A stretch of 51,596 nucleotides of DNA from Gammaproteobacteria bacterium (lineage in GTDB: Bacteria > Pseudomonadota > Gammaproteobacteria > Diplorickettsiales > Diplorickettsiaceae), in the NCBI GenBank assembly GCA_005877695.1, contig VBOA01000015.1:1-51596 (forward strand), written 5' to 3'. Under the pieces are notes generated by a model that was not told the DNA's origin, made no database searches, and worked only from the letters and a program-made list of their open reading frames with translations. Below are positions 1-8,575 of this stretch, one piece after another. A program made the translations under genes and the position numbers. Numbering within the stretch: position 1 is the stretch's first letter; every line of letters starts with the position of its first letter.

Positions 1-163
1 AATTGCTCCCAATAGCCCTCATATCGGCTCTTGCCAAGCGCCCACACACTTTGCTTACTGCTTTAATTTGTTAATGAACTTCTTTAGACTACTTCGTAAG
101 TCTCGACCGCTTTGCAGCCTCTCTCTTACTCTCTCTAATCCCTCAAGCCGAAAACTCAAGAGC
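1..163 (-). other. rRNA operon leader with boxA-like antiterminator, upstream of a 16S gene off the left edge
   Basis: Read on the minus strand, this stretch contains GTTCATTAACAAATTA (80-65), which matches the boxA antitermination element of rrn leaders (E. coli core CTTTAACA). Shortly after it comes GTGTGTGGGCGCTT (49-36), matching the box C region that follows boxA in gammaproteobacterial rrn leaders. No protein-coding frame is convincing here. The 16S gene itself should begin a short distance beyond position 1. Nothing else is recognisable from 198 to about 320. Confidence 0.75.
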
Positions 164-169
164 TCGCGA

Positions 170-197
170 ATTCTACATCATACATCGTTTCTGTCAA
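170..197 (-). promoter_or_regulatory. rRNA operon promoter (P1-like)
   Basis: On the minus strand a perfect TTGACA (197-192) is followed by a 16-bp spacer and TAGAAT (175-170), then a GC-rich discriminator reading CGCGAGC. That combination is typical of growth-rate and ppGpp-controlled rRNA promoters. The leader sequence that follows supports the assignment. Transcription runs leftwards out of the window. Confidence 0.8.
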
Positions 198-322
198 GGG
201 GATATTGTTAAAAATATTTCCGTTGTATTCTTCCTTGTGATTGTGCGTCTGCTTATTCAGAAATTAACCATCTGAAAGATTAAACTAAATCTTCTTATTT
301 TCTTACTGTAACCAAATCCTCA

Positions 323-350
323 TTAACTACAAAATAATAGATGTTATAAT
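323..350 (+). promoter_or_regulatory. Putative nagZ promoter
   Basis: TTAACT (323-328) and a perfect TATAAT (345-350) are separated by 16 bp, about 80 bases before the nagZ start. The -35 matches the consensus at four of six positions. This is the best promoter candidate between the outward-facing rrn promoter and nagZ. Confidence 0.45.
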
Positions 351-432
351 TGATTTGCTTTTGCTACTTGTTATGGGATTAAGGACGTAATTTTTTAATT
401 TAAATATTTGTAAAATTTATTAAGCAAACTTT

Positions 433-1458
433 ATGGGACCTATTATATTGGATTTAGCGGGCTTAGAACTAAGTTCTGAGGAACGTGAAATAATTAAACA
501 TCCGCAAGTGAGCGGAATTATTTTTTTTCAACGTAATTTTGAATCGATCGCACAACTTGAAAACTTAATTTCGCAAATACATTTGCATAGTAATCATTCC
601 CTCTTATTGACTGTTGATCAAGAAGGAGGAAGGGTGCAACGTTTTCAAAATGGATTTACGCCATTACCCGCATTGGGGTTAATAGGTGCTCGTTATGATC
701 AAAGCCCTGATGAAGCGATGCAATTGGCTGAAACACATGGCTGGCTATTAGCCAGTGAATTATTGGCTGTAGGAATTGATCTAAGTTTTGCGCCCGTTTT
801 AGATTTAAATAATAACTTAAATCAAGTCATAGGTTTACGCGCCTTACATAGTGATCCTTACATTGTGGCTAAATTGGGACGCGCCATTATCACAGGCATG
901 CAGCGAGCAGGCATGTGTTCCATCGGAAAGCATTTTCCTGGGCATGGCTCTGTCAGTGCTGATACACACACACACTTCACCGTCGATGATAGAAATTTTC
1001 AAACTATTGAAGCACAGGACTTAATTCCATTTACTCAATTAAGCCCTTATTTAGATGGCATGATGGCTTCGCATATAGTCTATAATCAGGTTGATCCATT
1101 ACCCTGTGGTTTTTCTTCCTACTGGTTACAATCTATTTTGCGTAACCAATTGAAGTTTACTGGTGCAATCTTTACTGACGATTTATCCATGAAAGCGGTA
1201 CAGCATATGGGAACTATCTCCGAACGCATTCGGCTTGCTTTGCAAGCAGGTTGCAATGGGTTATTAATATGTAATTGTCGTAAAGACGCTATTTTAGCGC
1301 TGGAAAATTTAGAACAATCCCCTGAATTAAGTAAGCTTTATAACCCTCAGTACTTGCAAAAATTATTTCCTCGTCGCACACTAACACTTCCAGCGCTACA
1401 ACAAACTGACACTTGGCTTAGTGCGGTTAATCTATTAAAACCATTATTCCAACATTAG
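433..1458 (+). CDS. nagZ: Beta-N-acetylhexosaminidase NagZ
   Basis: This is a cytoplasmic glycoside hydrolase family 3 enzyme. It removes N-acetylglucosamine from GlcNAc-anhydroMur-peptides during peptidoglycan recycling. The 341 residues match the usual length. Visible motifs are DQEGGRVQRF (62-71), the family signature KHFPGHG (166-172) with the DTHTH loop at 177-181 that carries the catalytic Asp/His pair, and FTDDLSM (247-253) holding the nucleophile aspartate. There is no signal peptide, as expected. The ATG at 433 has no good ribosome-binding site but is the only start giving a full N-terminus. The stop codon is part of the AGGA that serves hpt, so the two genes are probably co-transcribed. 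Recycled products normally feed beta-lactamase signalling or MurNAc recycling; none of those genes is adjacent. Confidence 0.95.
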   Translation: MGPIILDLAGLELSSEEREIIKHPQVSGIIFFQRNFESIAQLENLISQIHLHSNHSLLLTVDQEGGRVQRFQNGFTPLPALGLIGARYDQSPDEAMQLAETHGWLLASELLAVGIDLSFAPVLDLNNNLNQVIGLRALHSDPYIVAKLGRAIITGMQRAGMCSIGKHFPGHGSVSADTHTHFTVDDRNFQTIEAQDLIPFTQLSPYLDGMMASHIVYNQVDPLPCGFSSYWLQSILRNQLKFTGAIFTDDLSMKAVQHMGTISERIRLALQAGCNGLLICNCRKDAILALENLEQSPELSKLYNPQYLQKLFPRRTLTLPALQQTDTWLSAVNLLKPLFQH

Positions 1459-1467
1459 GATACATTC

Positions 1468-2034
1468 ATGTTAATTCCGAGTCATATACAAGAAGTCGAA
1501 AGAAAAGCGACTCGTCTTTTTACTAAAGAAGAAATCGAAAAAAATTTAGATAATATGGCGAAAGCAATTAGCGATAAGTTAAGCGAAAGCAATCCTGTGG
1601 TCTTATGTGTCATGATTGGAGGGCTAATCCCTGCTGGAAATTTACTCCCGCGTCTAGATTTCCCTTTAGAACTTGATTATGTTCATGCTACTCGCTATGC
1701 ACATGATACTGTCGGCCAATCTGAAATACGCTGGATAGCTAAACCATGTGTATCTCTCAAGGGTCGTAATATATTGATTATAGAGGACATTCTAGATGGT
1801 GGCTTGACATTAGCAGCTATCGTTGATTATTGTCATGAACAAGGTGCAAATGCGGTATATACCGCTGTCTTACTCGATAAACAAAAAGCCGAACGCTTGC
1901 CAGGTGGAACAACCTCTGCAGATTTTACAGCGATCACTATGGATCATGGTTTTGTTTTTGGGTATGGAATGGACTATAACGGTTATTTAAGAAATGCACC
2001 TGGCATTTACGTTGTAGCCCCTGAGCATGAATAA
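1468..2034 (+). CDS. hpt: Hypoxanthine-guanine phosphoribosyltransferase
   Basis: This enzyme converts hypoxanthine or guanine plus PRPP to IMP or GMP in purine salvage. The diagnostic PRPP-binding loop is visible as IIEDILDGGLTLAAI at about residues 99-113; most relatives have DTG or DEG where this protein has DGG. The 188-residue length fits the gammaproteobacterial type. An AGGA (1457-1460) sits seven bases before the ATG and overlaps the nagZ stop codon, which implies translation from one message. A xanthine-guanine enzyme is a less likely alternative. Confidence 0.85.
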   Translation: MLIPSHIQEVERKATRLFTKEEIEKNLDNMAKAISDKLSESNPVVLCVMIGGLIPAGNLLPRLDFPLELDYVHATRYAHDTVGQSEIRWIAKPCVSLKGRNILIIEDILDGGLTLAAIVDYCHEQGANAVYTAVLLDKQKAERLPGGTTSADFTAITMDHGFVFGYGMDYNGYLRNAPGIYVVAPEHE

Positions 2035-2078
2035 TAACTTGTCAAATATTTTTTTTTGAGGTCAAATAGGTTACTACC

Positions 2079-2414
2079 ATGAATAACTCATCCATCATTA
2101 CTTTTAACGATGCTTCTTTTGAAAAAGAGGTATTACAAGCCGGTTCATCGCCTGTACTCGTCGATTTTTGGGCAGAATGGTGTGGTCCCTGCAAAATGAT
2201 TGCGCCTATTTTAGAGGAGCTTGCCCCAAAGTACCTTGGAAAAATAAAAATTGGTAAATTAAATGTTGACGAGAACCCTAATACCCCGGCAAAATATGGC
2301 GTGCGCGGTATTCCTACATTAATCCTCTTTAAAGATGGAAAGGCACTAGAGACCAAAGTTGGCGCCTTATCGAAATCACAGTTAGAAGCATTTTTAGACG
2401 GACATCTTGCTTAA
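2079..2414 (+). CDS. trxA: Thioredoxin
   Basis: A small cytoplasmic thiol-disulfide reductant of 111 residues. The active site WCGPCK is at 34-39, the buried Asp precedes it in VDFWAEW, and the cis-proline loop reads GIPTL. There is no signal peptide, which separates it from periplasmic thioredoxin-like proteins. It sits ahead of rho, a gene order seen in many gammaproteobacteria, although here 408 bases with a repeat element separate the two. Confidence 0.95.
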   Translation: MNNSSIITFNDASFEKEVLQAGSSPVLVDFWAEWCGPCKMIAPILEELAPKYLGKIKIGKLNVDENPNTPAKYGVRGIPTLILFKDGKALETKVGALSKSQLEAFLDGHLA

Positions 2415-2441
2415 AGACCAATGTATTCTATAACAATTTTT

Positions 2442-2549
2442 CTAAGTAGGATGAACATTGAAATAAACATTACTACCCAACGCTAATATTGCTTTTGGGA
2501 TTTCAGGTAATTTTTTCGCATCGTTTACATTAACACATGCGTAGGAGCA
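2442..2549 (-). pseudogene. Possible C-terminal remnant of an unidentified gene
   Basis: On the minus strand an open stretch of 35 codons, without a start codon and bounded by a stop at each end, reads like protein: it contains LPEIPKAILALGSNVYFNV and ends in HPT. It lies in the 408-base gap between trxA and rho, which otherwise holds only a repeat element and the rho promoter. I do not recognise the family. It may be the tail of a decayed gene, or chance. Confidence 0.25.
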
Positions 2550-2610
2550 CTATTTGTATTTCTACTCGGATATAAAATTATAAAATGAATTTATTAAACT
2601 ATACACACAA

Positions 2611-2714
2611 CAACTGGATTTTTGGCAGAGCGCCGTGAAAATGAAACAATCGCCATGTATTAATACACATCAGCGCTGTGAATTGATCGGTAACTCAGCT
2701 AAAAATTTAAATGC
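2611..2714. repeat. Dispersed ~104-bp element, decayed copy upstream of rho
   Basis: This stretch aligns over its whole length with 45785-45887 (upstream of dapB). Shared blocks include CGCCGTGA, TGAAACAATCG against TGAAGCAATCG, GTGTATT or ATGTATT, and the right end GCTAAAAATTTAAATGC against GCCAAAAATTCAAATGC. Both copies have a potential hairpin in the middle; here TGTATT is followed directly by AATACA. The ends are weakly inverted with respect to each other. This copy is the more degraded of the two. Confidence 0.7.
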
Positions 2715-2735
2715 AAAAGATATATCTCTAAATTC

Positions 2736-2763
2736 TTGACACTCACTTTCTAATTAATATTCC
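2736..2763 (+). promoter_or_regulatory. Putative rho promoter
   Basis: A perfect TTGACA (2736-2741) lies 82 bases before the rho start, just after the repeat element. The -10 is unclear; TATTCC at 2758-2763, after a 16-bp spacer, is the best-placed candidate in a very AT-rich stretch. A transcribed leader before rho fits the autoregulation known for the family. Confidence 0.4.
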
Positions 2764-2822
2764 AATTAAATATTTAATATTCACTCAATTTTTTACACTC
2801 CCTTTATGAAAGAAACAATATT

Positions 2823-4079
2823 ATGAATTTAACAGAACTCAAGAAAAACTCCCCAGCCGAATTAGTTGCTATTGCAGAAGAATTAAAAATAGACGGCCTA
2901 GGTCGCCTACACAAAAAAGATATGATCTTTTCTATCCTCAAAGCTTTAGCAAAAAGAGGAGAAGATATTTATGGGGATGGTGTATTAGAAATATTACCCG
3001 ATGGTTTTGGCTTTTTACGCTCCGCAGAAGGATCTTACCTTGCTGGTCCAGATGATATTTATGTTTCTCCTAGCCAAATTCGACGCTTTAATCTACATAC
3101 AGGCGACACAGTATCAGGAAAAATTCGCCCCCCAAAAGAATCTGAACGTTATTTTGCTTTACTCAAAGTAAGCGAAATCAATTTTGATTCGCCTGAAAAT
3201 GCTAAAAATCGAGTTCTATTTGAAAACTTAACTCCTTTATTTCCTGACGAGCGAGTCACACTGGAACGTGGAAACGGTAGTACGGAGGATATTACGGCTA
3301 GAATTATTGATTTAGTTGCTCCGACTGGCAAAGGACAACGAGGTTTAATTGTATCGCCTCCGAAAGCCGGTAAAACCATGATGATGCAGAATATTGCGCA
3401 ATCAATTTCGCATAATTGCCCAGAATGTTATTTGATTGTTTTATTAATTGACGAACGTCCTGAGGAAGTAACTGATATGCGCCGTTCGGTTCGGGGGGAA
3501 GTCATTGCAAGCACTTTCGATGAACCTGCAACCCGCCATGTACAAGTTGCAGAAATTGTTATTGAAAAAGCGAAGCGCTTAGTCGAACATAAAAAAGATG
3601 TCGTTATTTTATTAGACTCCATAACTCGCTTAGCGCGTGCTTATAATACTGTTATCCCATCTTCCGGAAAGGTATTAACGGGTGGTGTTGACGCAAATGC
3701 ATTACAACGACCAAAACGTTTTTTTGGAGCTGCACGAAATATTGAAGAAGGTGGTAGTTTAACCATTATTGCAACCGCGTTAGTGGATACCGGTTCAAAA
3801 ATGGATGATGTTATTTATGAAGAATTTAAAGGAACCGGTAATATGGAAATTCATCTTGACCGAAGGATCGCTGAAAAACGTATTTATCCTGCTATTCATT
3901 TAAATCGCTCTGGTACTCGACGTGAAGAATTACTGGCCAAACCTGATGTATTACAAAAAATGTGGATATTACGAAAAATTTTACAGTCCATGGATGAAGT
4001 TACCGCTATGGAATTCTTAATTGAGCGTTTAAAAAATACCAAAACTAACGACGAATTCTTTGATTCAATGAAAAAATAA
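2823..4079 (+). CDS. rho: Transcription termination factor Rho
   Basis: A hexameric RNA-dependent ATPase and helicase that ends transcription at C-rich unstructured sites. The 418 residues match the family almost exactly. The protein has the N-terminal Rho-N helical domain ([20 protein letters not shown]), the RNA-binding cold-shock-like domain with [18 protein letters not shown], then the RecA-like ATPase with Walker [25 protein letters not shown], Walker [17 protein letters not shown] and the Q-loop region [20 protein letters not shown]. All key residues seem intact. It is transcribed on its own and converges on oxyR. Confidence 0.97.
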   Translation: MNLTELKKNSPAELVAIAEELKIDGLGRLHKKDMIFSILKALAKRGEDIYGDGVLEILPDGFGFLRSAEGSYLAGPDDIYVSPSQIRRFNLHTGDTVSGKIRPPKESERYFALLKVSEINFDSPENAKNRVLFENLTPLFPDERVTLERGNGSTEDITARIIDLVAPTGKGQRGLIVSPPKAGKTMMMQNIAQSISHNCPECYLIVLLIDERPEEVTDMRRSVRGEVIASTFDEPATRHVQVAEIVIEKAKRLVEHKKDVVILLDSITRLARAYNTVIPSSGKVLTGGVDANALQRPKRFFGAARNIEEGGSLTIIATALVDTGSKMDDVIYEEFKGTGNMEIHLDRRIAEKRIYPAIHLNRSGTRREELLAKPDVLQKMWILRKILQSMDEVTAMEFLIERLKNTKTNDEFFDSMKK

Positions 4080-4097
4080 TTTTACTCAACTATAAAC

Positions 4098-4169
4098 TTG
4101 ATTCGCAGCAATTGTCCGCCAGAATTGTAAATTAAGCGGCCAAACTAAAGTTCAAATGCTGCGAGTTAA
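4098..4169. terminator. Large stem-loop between convergent rho and oxyR
   Basis: The arms 4098-4114 and 4153-4169 pair at 16 of 17 positions, two of them G-U. A smaller stem lies inside (CCGC 4116-4119 with GCGG 4136-4139). The right arm contains the oxyR stop codon. No clean T-run follows on either side, so it is not a textbook intrinsic terminator, but its position suggests a bidirectional end or mRNA 3' protection. Confidence 0.5.
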
Positions 4170-5087
4170 ACTGGATTTAAGTTTTTTTTCTAAATTGCTT
4201 AATACTGCGGGAAGCTCATTGCTGATAACTGCCACTAATTTCTTGCAACAAGGCTCCAAGGCACTCCCTTTACGCCATAACATTCCAATTTTTCGCTCTG
4301 GTATCGGGGCAACAAAAGGTTTGTTAACGATTAAAGGCTGCTCTTCTAGTGCCAACAAAGGAAGCAAAGTAATTCCAGCACCGCTCGCTACCATATGTCG
4401 CAACGTTTCTAAACTCGTTGCACGATAATTCATCTTTTCTTCAAGCTTACTTTTCTCATGACAAATAACTTCCAGTGCCTGATCCCTAAGACAATGCCCT
4501 TCTTCTAAAAGGAGGAGGTTATCGTGATTTAAATCTTTTAAATGCAACTCCTTAGAATTATGCAATGAATGCGAAACAGGCATAACCAGAAAAAAAGGCT
4601 CTTTAAATAAAGTTTGTACAATCAATCCTTTATGTTGAACAGGTAATGCTAATATCACAGCATCTAGATTTCCCTGTTCCAATTGGGCTAAGAGCGCTTC
4701 AGTTTTATCTTCGTATAAATATAATGTGAGTTTGGGTAATTGCTGTTTAATTATAGGTAAAATATGCGGAAGCAAGTACGGCCCCAAGCTGGGAATTACC
4801 CCTAAACGTAACTCACCAGAAAAAGGATCGTTAGCTAATTTTGCTAATCTTTCAAGCTCATTCACCGCACTCAACACATTTTTTGCTTGCTCAACAATAC
4901 TTAGGCCCGATGCGGTAATTAAAACTCTTTTTTGGCCTCGCTCAAATACTTGTACACCTAAAGCCTGCTCTAATTTTTTTAATTGTATACTTAGGGTGGG
5001 TTGACTAACCGAACACGCTTTAGCAGCTTTGCCAAAATGGCGATACTCGGCTAAAGCTAACAAATATTTAAGATCTTTTAAATTCAT
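4152..5087 (-). CDS. oxyR: LysR-family peroxide sensor OxyR
   Basis: A transcriptional activator of the hydrogen peroxide response. It has an N-terminal winged HTH (residues 1-60, with LAEYRHFGKAAKACSVSQPT) and a LysR substrate domain. The redox switch is recognisable: EEGHCLRDQALEVICHE places the reactive cysteine at C199 and the partner at C209, one residue further apart than in E. coli OxyR (C199/C208). The 311-residue length is normal. The last codons lie in the arm of the rho-side stem-loop. The nearby genes (dsbB-like, trxA) also concern thiol redox, but no shared operon is visible. Confidence 0.9.
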   Translation of the reverse strand: MNLKDLKYLLALAEYRHFGKAAKACSVSQPTLSIQLKKLEQALGVQVFERGQKRVLITASGLSIVEQAKNVLSAVNELERLAKLANDPFSGELRLGVIPSLGPYLLPHILPIIKQQLPKLTLYLYEDKTEALLAQLEQGNLDAVILALPVQHKGLIVQTLFKEPFFLVMPVSHSLHNSKELHLKDLNHDNLLLLEEGHCLRDQALEVICHEKSKLEEKMNYRATSLETLRHMVASGAGITLLPLLALEEQPLIVNKPFVAPIPERKIGMLWRKGSALEPCCKKLVAVISNELPAVLSNLEKKLKSSLTRSI

Positions 5088-5151
5088 AACACCTCAAAAG
5101 GAAAAAAGCTCATTTTTTGTTGTTTTTTAGTTTTACTAAGAGAATAGAAAA

Positions 5152-5736
5152 TTAAGTATGCGTTGAATGAGACACCACAAATTGAATCTCATATTTGACT
5201 GGATTTTCCGGGCAAGCTTTTATTCCACATTCTAAATAAGTAGAAATACCATTAAAAATGGCTAAAACAAAAACCAATGCAAACGCAACATGGGTTAATA
5301 ATTGCATACTATTACTTTTAGATAACTCATCATATTCATATTGAGGAGAAATACTAAAAATAATCGAGATGTAGAGGATAATACCTACACAGAGAAGAAA
5401 CAGCCAAGTATAAAGATGTAAACCTAATATAGGTAAACCATATCCAGGATCTCCTGGGATGACATGTAAAAAGATTTGGCGCATGCAAATCGCCGCCGTG
5501 AGCATGGCTGCTAATAACGAAAGGGTATAGTGCGCGGGACGTATCTTAAATCGCACATTTAATAAAAAACCAAATGCAATGGCTAGTACACCAAGCCGCT
5601 GCAGCAAACATAAAGGACAAGGCAATTCGTGATAACGTATTTGTAAAATAAAGGCAATAAATAACAAAAAAGCCAATCCCAAGACATCTAGAGCATTGAG
5701 AGTTTTAATAATTCTGACAACTTTGGAAGGATGCAT
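5152..5736 (-). CDS. dsbB: DsbB-family disulfide bond formation protein
   Basis: An inner-membrane quinone-linked thiol oxidase that would re-oxidise DsbA. Four or five hydrophobic segments are visible. The first periplasmic cysteine pair appears in the motif LPCPLCLLQRLG (near residues 39-50), matching the CxxC-QR of DsbB. The usual second cysteine pair in the second periplasmic loop is absent: that loop reads HVIPGDPGYGLPILGLHLYTW. Instead two cysteines occur near the C-terminus (ECGIKACPEN). It follows the small DUF5993 gene by 11 bases, with AGAGGT overlapping that gene's stop, so the two are an operon. It may belong to the DsbB-like branch that pairs with DUF5993 rather than being the main DsbB. 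Confidence 0.75.
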   Translation of the reverse strand: MHPSKVVRIIKTLNALDVLGLAFLLFIAFILQIRYHELPCPLCLLQRLGVLAIAFGFLLNVRFKIRPAHYTLSLLAAMLTAAICMRQIFLHVIPGDPGYGLPILGLHLYTWLFLLCVGIILYISIIFSISPQYEYDELSKSNSMQLLTHVAFALVFVLAIFNGISTYLECGIKACPENPVKYEIQFVVSHSTHT

Positions 5737-5747
5737 AATAATTACCT

Positions 5748-5900
5748 CTAAAATTGCAGAGATAACTGAGTCGTTATATGATGAATGAATACAAAAGCGG
5801 TCAACAACAAAAAGACTAAAAATAAACCTATAGCAAGCCTGCGCTGCTTACACCAGGCCAAGAGTACACAAAGACTATAGAAAAAGAATAGCGCTAGCAT
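5748..5900 (-). CDS. Small membrane protein, DUF5993 type, partner of DsbB
   Basis: A 50-residue gene. The product begins MLALFFFYSLCVLLAWC, then the positive linker KQRR, then a second hydrophobic helix and a short tail ending in QLSLQF. Two short transmembrane helices joined by a basic hinge, immediately upstream of a dsbB-like gene, is the pattern of the DUF5993 family. A ribosome-binding site (AGGGTGG) precedes the ATG at 5900. The function is not known; the fixed neighbourhood suggests it assembles with or regulates the DsbB-like oxidase. Family assignment is from memory of the pattern and context. Confidence 0.7.
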   Translation of the reverse strand: MLALFFFYSLCVLLAWCKQRRLAIGLFLVFLLLTAFVFIHHITTQLSLQF

Positions 5901-5949
5901 AATACCACCCTATAGGTGTTTTTAATCTAGCTTAGTTTCAATAAAAAAT

Positions 5950-6879
5950 CTATGCAGAATACTTATCTAATATAGCTTGTATGCCGATCCATGCTTTCAA
6001 CCTAGGAACAGATTCCACCAAGATTTCATCATTGACTTGTTGTTCAGCCTCATGCAAGTATTTATATAGCACCTTACCATAGTGCCTAGCATCTTTAGGC
6101 ATAGAAATCCAAGTTAAATTTTTACATTTTTTCTTTACTGGCCCTAAGCCAAACACGGTTAAGATTTTATGTTGCTTTAGATACCTATCGATAAAAGGTC
6201 CTAATTCTTGCTTGGACACTTGTTTTAATAACGGTTTTTTAGAGCAACGCTGAGGTATTATGGACTCCTCAATTTCGTAAGCCGTGATAGATTTTACATC
6301 TTCTAAAGAAATAGCACCTAATCTCAATATGCGCGGAATAGCAAAAGTCACATCAATAATTGTTGATTCGATCCCAATAGCACAAGCTCCACCATCAATA
6401 ATAAGATCCAATTTATTATCAAATTCCTGACGCACATGTTCGATTTGTGTAGGGCTAAGATGAGAGGAGCGATTTGCAGAAGGTGCCGCTAAACCGGCGC
6501 CAAAAGCCTCTAAAATAGCTTGTGCAATAGGATGGTCCGGTACTCGTAAACCGATCTTATTTTGACCTCCGGTTAATGCTGGCAATACGGATTTTTTTTT
6601 ATGGAAAATAAGTGTCAAAGGACCTGGCCAAAAACGCTGGGCTAGTTTTTCGGCTATCGGAGGGATATCACAAACCCATTCCTGCAATGCATATTCCTTT
6701 GCTAATAAAACGCTCAAAGGTTGATTAATGGGACGTTCTTTCAACGCAAAAATTTGCTGAACCGCCACTAAATTACTTGCGTCACCTGCCAAGGCATAGA
6801 CCGTTTCAGTAGGAAAAGCAACGAGTTTTCCCTCCTTTAAAAGCTTAACTGCTTCAGAAAGTTTCTCTATAGTTATCAT
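5950..6879 (-). CDS. Threonylcarbamoyl-AMP synthase, Sua5 type
   Basis: It makes L-threonylcarbamoyladenylate from threonine, bicarbonate and ATP, the first step of the t6A modification of ANN-decoding tRNAs. The YrdC domain fills residues 1-200, with PTETVYALAGDA (23-34), the KERP motif, and SANRSSHLSPT. The remaining ~100 residues correspond to the C-terminal Sua5 domain, so this is the long form rather than the short TsaC of E. coli. It is divergently transcribed from the cytochrome gene at 7040. tsaC2 or sua5 would be suitable symbols. Confidence 0.88.
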   Translation of the reverse strand: MITIEKLSEAVKLLKEGKLVAFPTETVYALAGDASNLVAVQQIFALKERPINQPLSVLLAKEYALQEWVCDIPPIAEKLAQRFWPGPLTLIFHKKKSVLPALTGGQNKIGLRVPDHPIAQAILEAFGAGLAAPSANRSSHLSPTQIEHVRQEFDNKLDLIIDGGACAIGIESTIIDVTFAIPRILRLGAISLEDVKSITAYEIEESIIPQRCSKKPLLKQVSKQELGPFIDRYLKQHKILTVFGLGPVKKKCKNLTWISMPKDARHYGKVLYKYLHEAEQQVNDEILVESVPRLKAWIGIQAILDKYSA

Positions 6880-6935
6880 TTACTAATGCTCAAGCAAAAA
6901 TCTAGAAAAAAGTTATCCGTCCAACATTAAATAGA

Positions 6936-6963
6936 TTATAATGTTTTGTCTTAATTTGAACAA
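6936..6963. promoter_or_regulatory. Divergent promoter region with a shared symmetric -10
   Basis: ATTATAAT is symmetric, so TATAAT can be read rightwards (6937-6942, towards the oxidase locus) and leftwards (6941-6936, towards the Sua5 gene). The leftward direction has TTGTTC (6963-6958) at a 16-bp spacing. The rightward -35 is poor. It is the best promoter candidate in this 160-base divergent gap. Confidence 0.4.
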
Positions 6964-7039
6964 ATGGCTTACAACTCATAGCCACATTCAAAACATTTGA
7001 GTTTTATAACATCTAAAAAGATTGGATTCGTAAAGGACT

Positions 7040-8575
7040 ATGAATAAAATAATCTTAAGCTATTTCTATAAATATTTAAAAGGTTCTTTTTTTCTATTTA
7101 TATTCTTTCTCATATCAAATTTAGCATTTGCCAATTCAAAGGTTGAGCAAGCAAACAAAAATCCAGAGCTAAATATTCCCTACCCTGCCATTAATTACCC
7201 TAAAGATGTTGCATTACGCAAACTTATTAAGCGCGGCGAATATTTAAGTAAAGCAGGAGATTGTATTGCTTGCCATACCGATACCAAACATCATGGTAAA
7301 CCCTTTGCAGGAGGTTTAGGAATTTACACTCCTTTCGGTAGCATCTACTCTCCCAACATTACACCAGATAAAACTACAGGAATAGGCTCCTGGAATGATA
7401 AAGATTTTATCCGGGCCATGCATGAAGGGATCGCCCCCGATGGAAGTTATTATTTTCCGGTATTTCCTTTCGCTAGCTTCACAAAAATCAAAAATGCTGA
7501 TTTATTAGCGATTAAAGCTTATTTATTTAGTCTAAATCCGGTTAAAAAAGCTAATCAAGCTAATGAAATGATGTGGCCATTTAATTGGCGCTTCTTACAA
7601 TTAGGTTGGCGAATTTTATTTTTCCGGCCAGGAGAATATGAAACAAATAAACAGCAAACAGCGTTATGGAATCGTGGTGCTTATCTCGTTCAAGGCCTGG
7701 GTCATTGCGGTATGTGTCATACCCCATTGAACCTGCTAGGCGCAGAAAAAAAGAAATACTATCTAACAGGTGGATTTATCCAAGGCTATTACGCACCCAA
7801 CATTAGCGCAAGTGGATTGAAAGACACCAGTATCGGTGAAATCCGTGCAGTATTTACAGAAAATAAAATGTTAAGAAATTCGGGTATTGTTGCTGGACCT
7901 ATGGCAGAGGTTAGCAGTAACAGTCTTAAGTATTTATCTAGCAACGATTTAAATGCAATGGCTGTTTATTTAAAAACCGTAAAAAGCCAAGTTCCTTATT
8001 CTGCTTTTAGTGGCCCTATCACACCAAAAACCGGTCATAAAGTGTATGAGTCTTATTGTGCTGTTTGCCATACCACTGGAGCTGCAGGCGCTCCAAAATT
8101 AGGTGATACCCGTGAATGGGAAAACCGTTTAAAACAAGGGAAAAATCTGGTTTATGATCGAGCTATTCATGGTTTTAATTCCATGCCTCCTAAAGGTACT
8201 TGCACCGGTTGTTCCGATGAAGCAGTCAAAGCTGCGGTTGATTATCTGATTTTAAATGATCAAGCTGGAGTAACTACGACCATTCCTGTCCAACAAATAC
8301 CACTCAGCTTATCGGTAGGAAAACAAATTTATCAACAACATTGTGCTGCCTGTCATGATAACGGAAAATTAGACGCACCTATAATAGGTGATAAATCACG
8401 GTGGAAATCTATCATTGCCAAAAATATTGATGTGTTATTTGCGCATACGGTTTATGGATATAAAAAAATGCCTGCAAAAGGAGATTGCAAAAATTGTAGT
8501 AATTCTGAATTAGAAGCCAGCGTAAAATATATGGTTGAAGTAAGCAAAACAACAGGAAATTATTCTTTATGGTAA
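7040..8575 (+). CDS. Secreted tetraheme cytochrome c with two cytochrome c5 domains
   Basis: A 511-residue protein with an N-terminal signal peptide or anchor (about 15-31, ending LAFA). Four heme motifs are present: CIACH (75-79), CGMCH (223-227), CAVCH (340-344) and CAACH (435-439). The first half resembles the cytochrome subunit of membrane dehydrogenases. The second half is a tandem of c5-type domains, each with a second Cys pair (C388/C391, C483/C486) and a MPPKG or MPAKG Met ligand. It is the first gene of the oxidase locus, so it most likely passes electrons to the CuA site of CoxB. It could instead serve a dehydrogenase encoded elsewhere. No alcohol or gluconate dehydrogenase gene lies next to it. 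Confidence 0.85.
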   Translation: MNKIILSYFYKYLKGSFFLFIFFLISNLAFANSKVEQANKNPELNIPYPAINYPKDVALRKLIKRGEYLSKAGDCIACHTDTKHHGKPFAGGLGIYTPFGSIYSPNITPDKTTGIGSWNDKDFIRAMHEGIAPDGSYYFPVFPFASFTKIKNADLLAIKAYLFSLNPVKKANQANEMMWPFNWRFLQLGWRILFFRPGEYETNKQQTALWNRGAYLVQGLGHCGMCHTPLNLLGAEKKKYYLTGGFIQGYYAPNISASGLKDTSIGEIRAVFTENKMLRNSGIVAGPMAEVSSNSLKYLSSNDLNAMAVYLKTVKSQVPYSAFSGPITPKTGHKVYESYCAVCHTTGAAGAPKLGDTREWENRLKQGKNLVYDRAIHGFNSMPPKGTCTGCSDEAVKAAVDYLILNDQAGVTTTIPVQQIPLSLSVGKQIYQQHCAACHDNGKLDAPIIGDKSRWKSIIAKNIDVLFAHTVYGYKKMPAKGDCKNCSNSELEASVKYMVEVSKTTGNYSLW

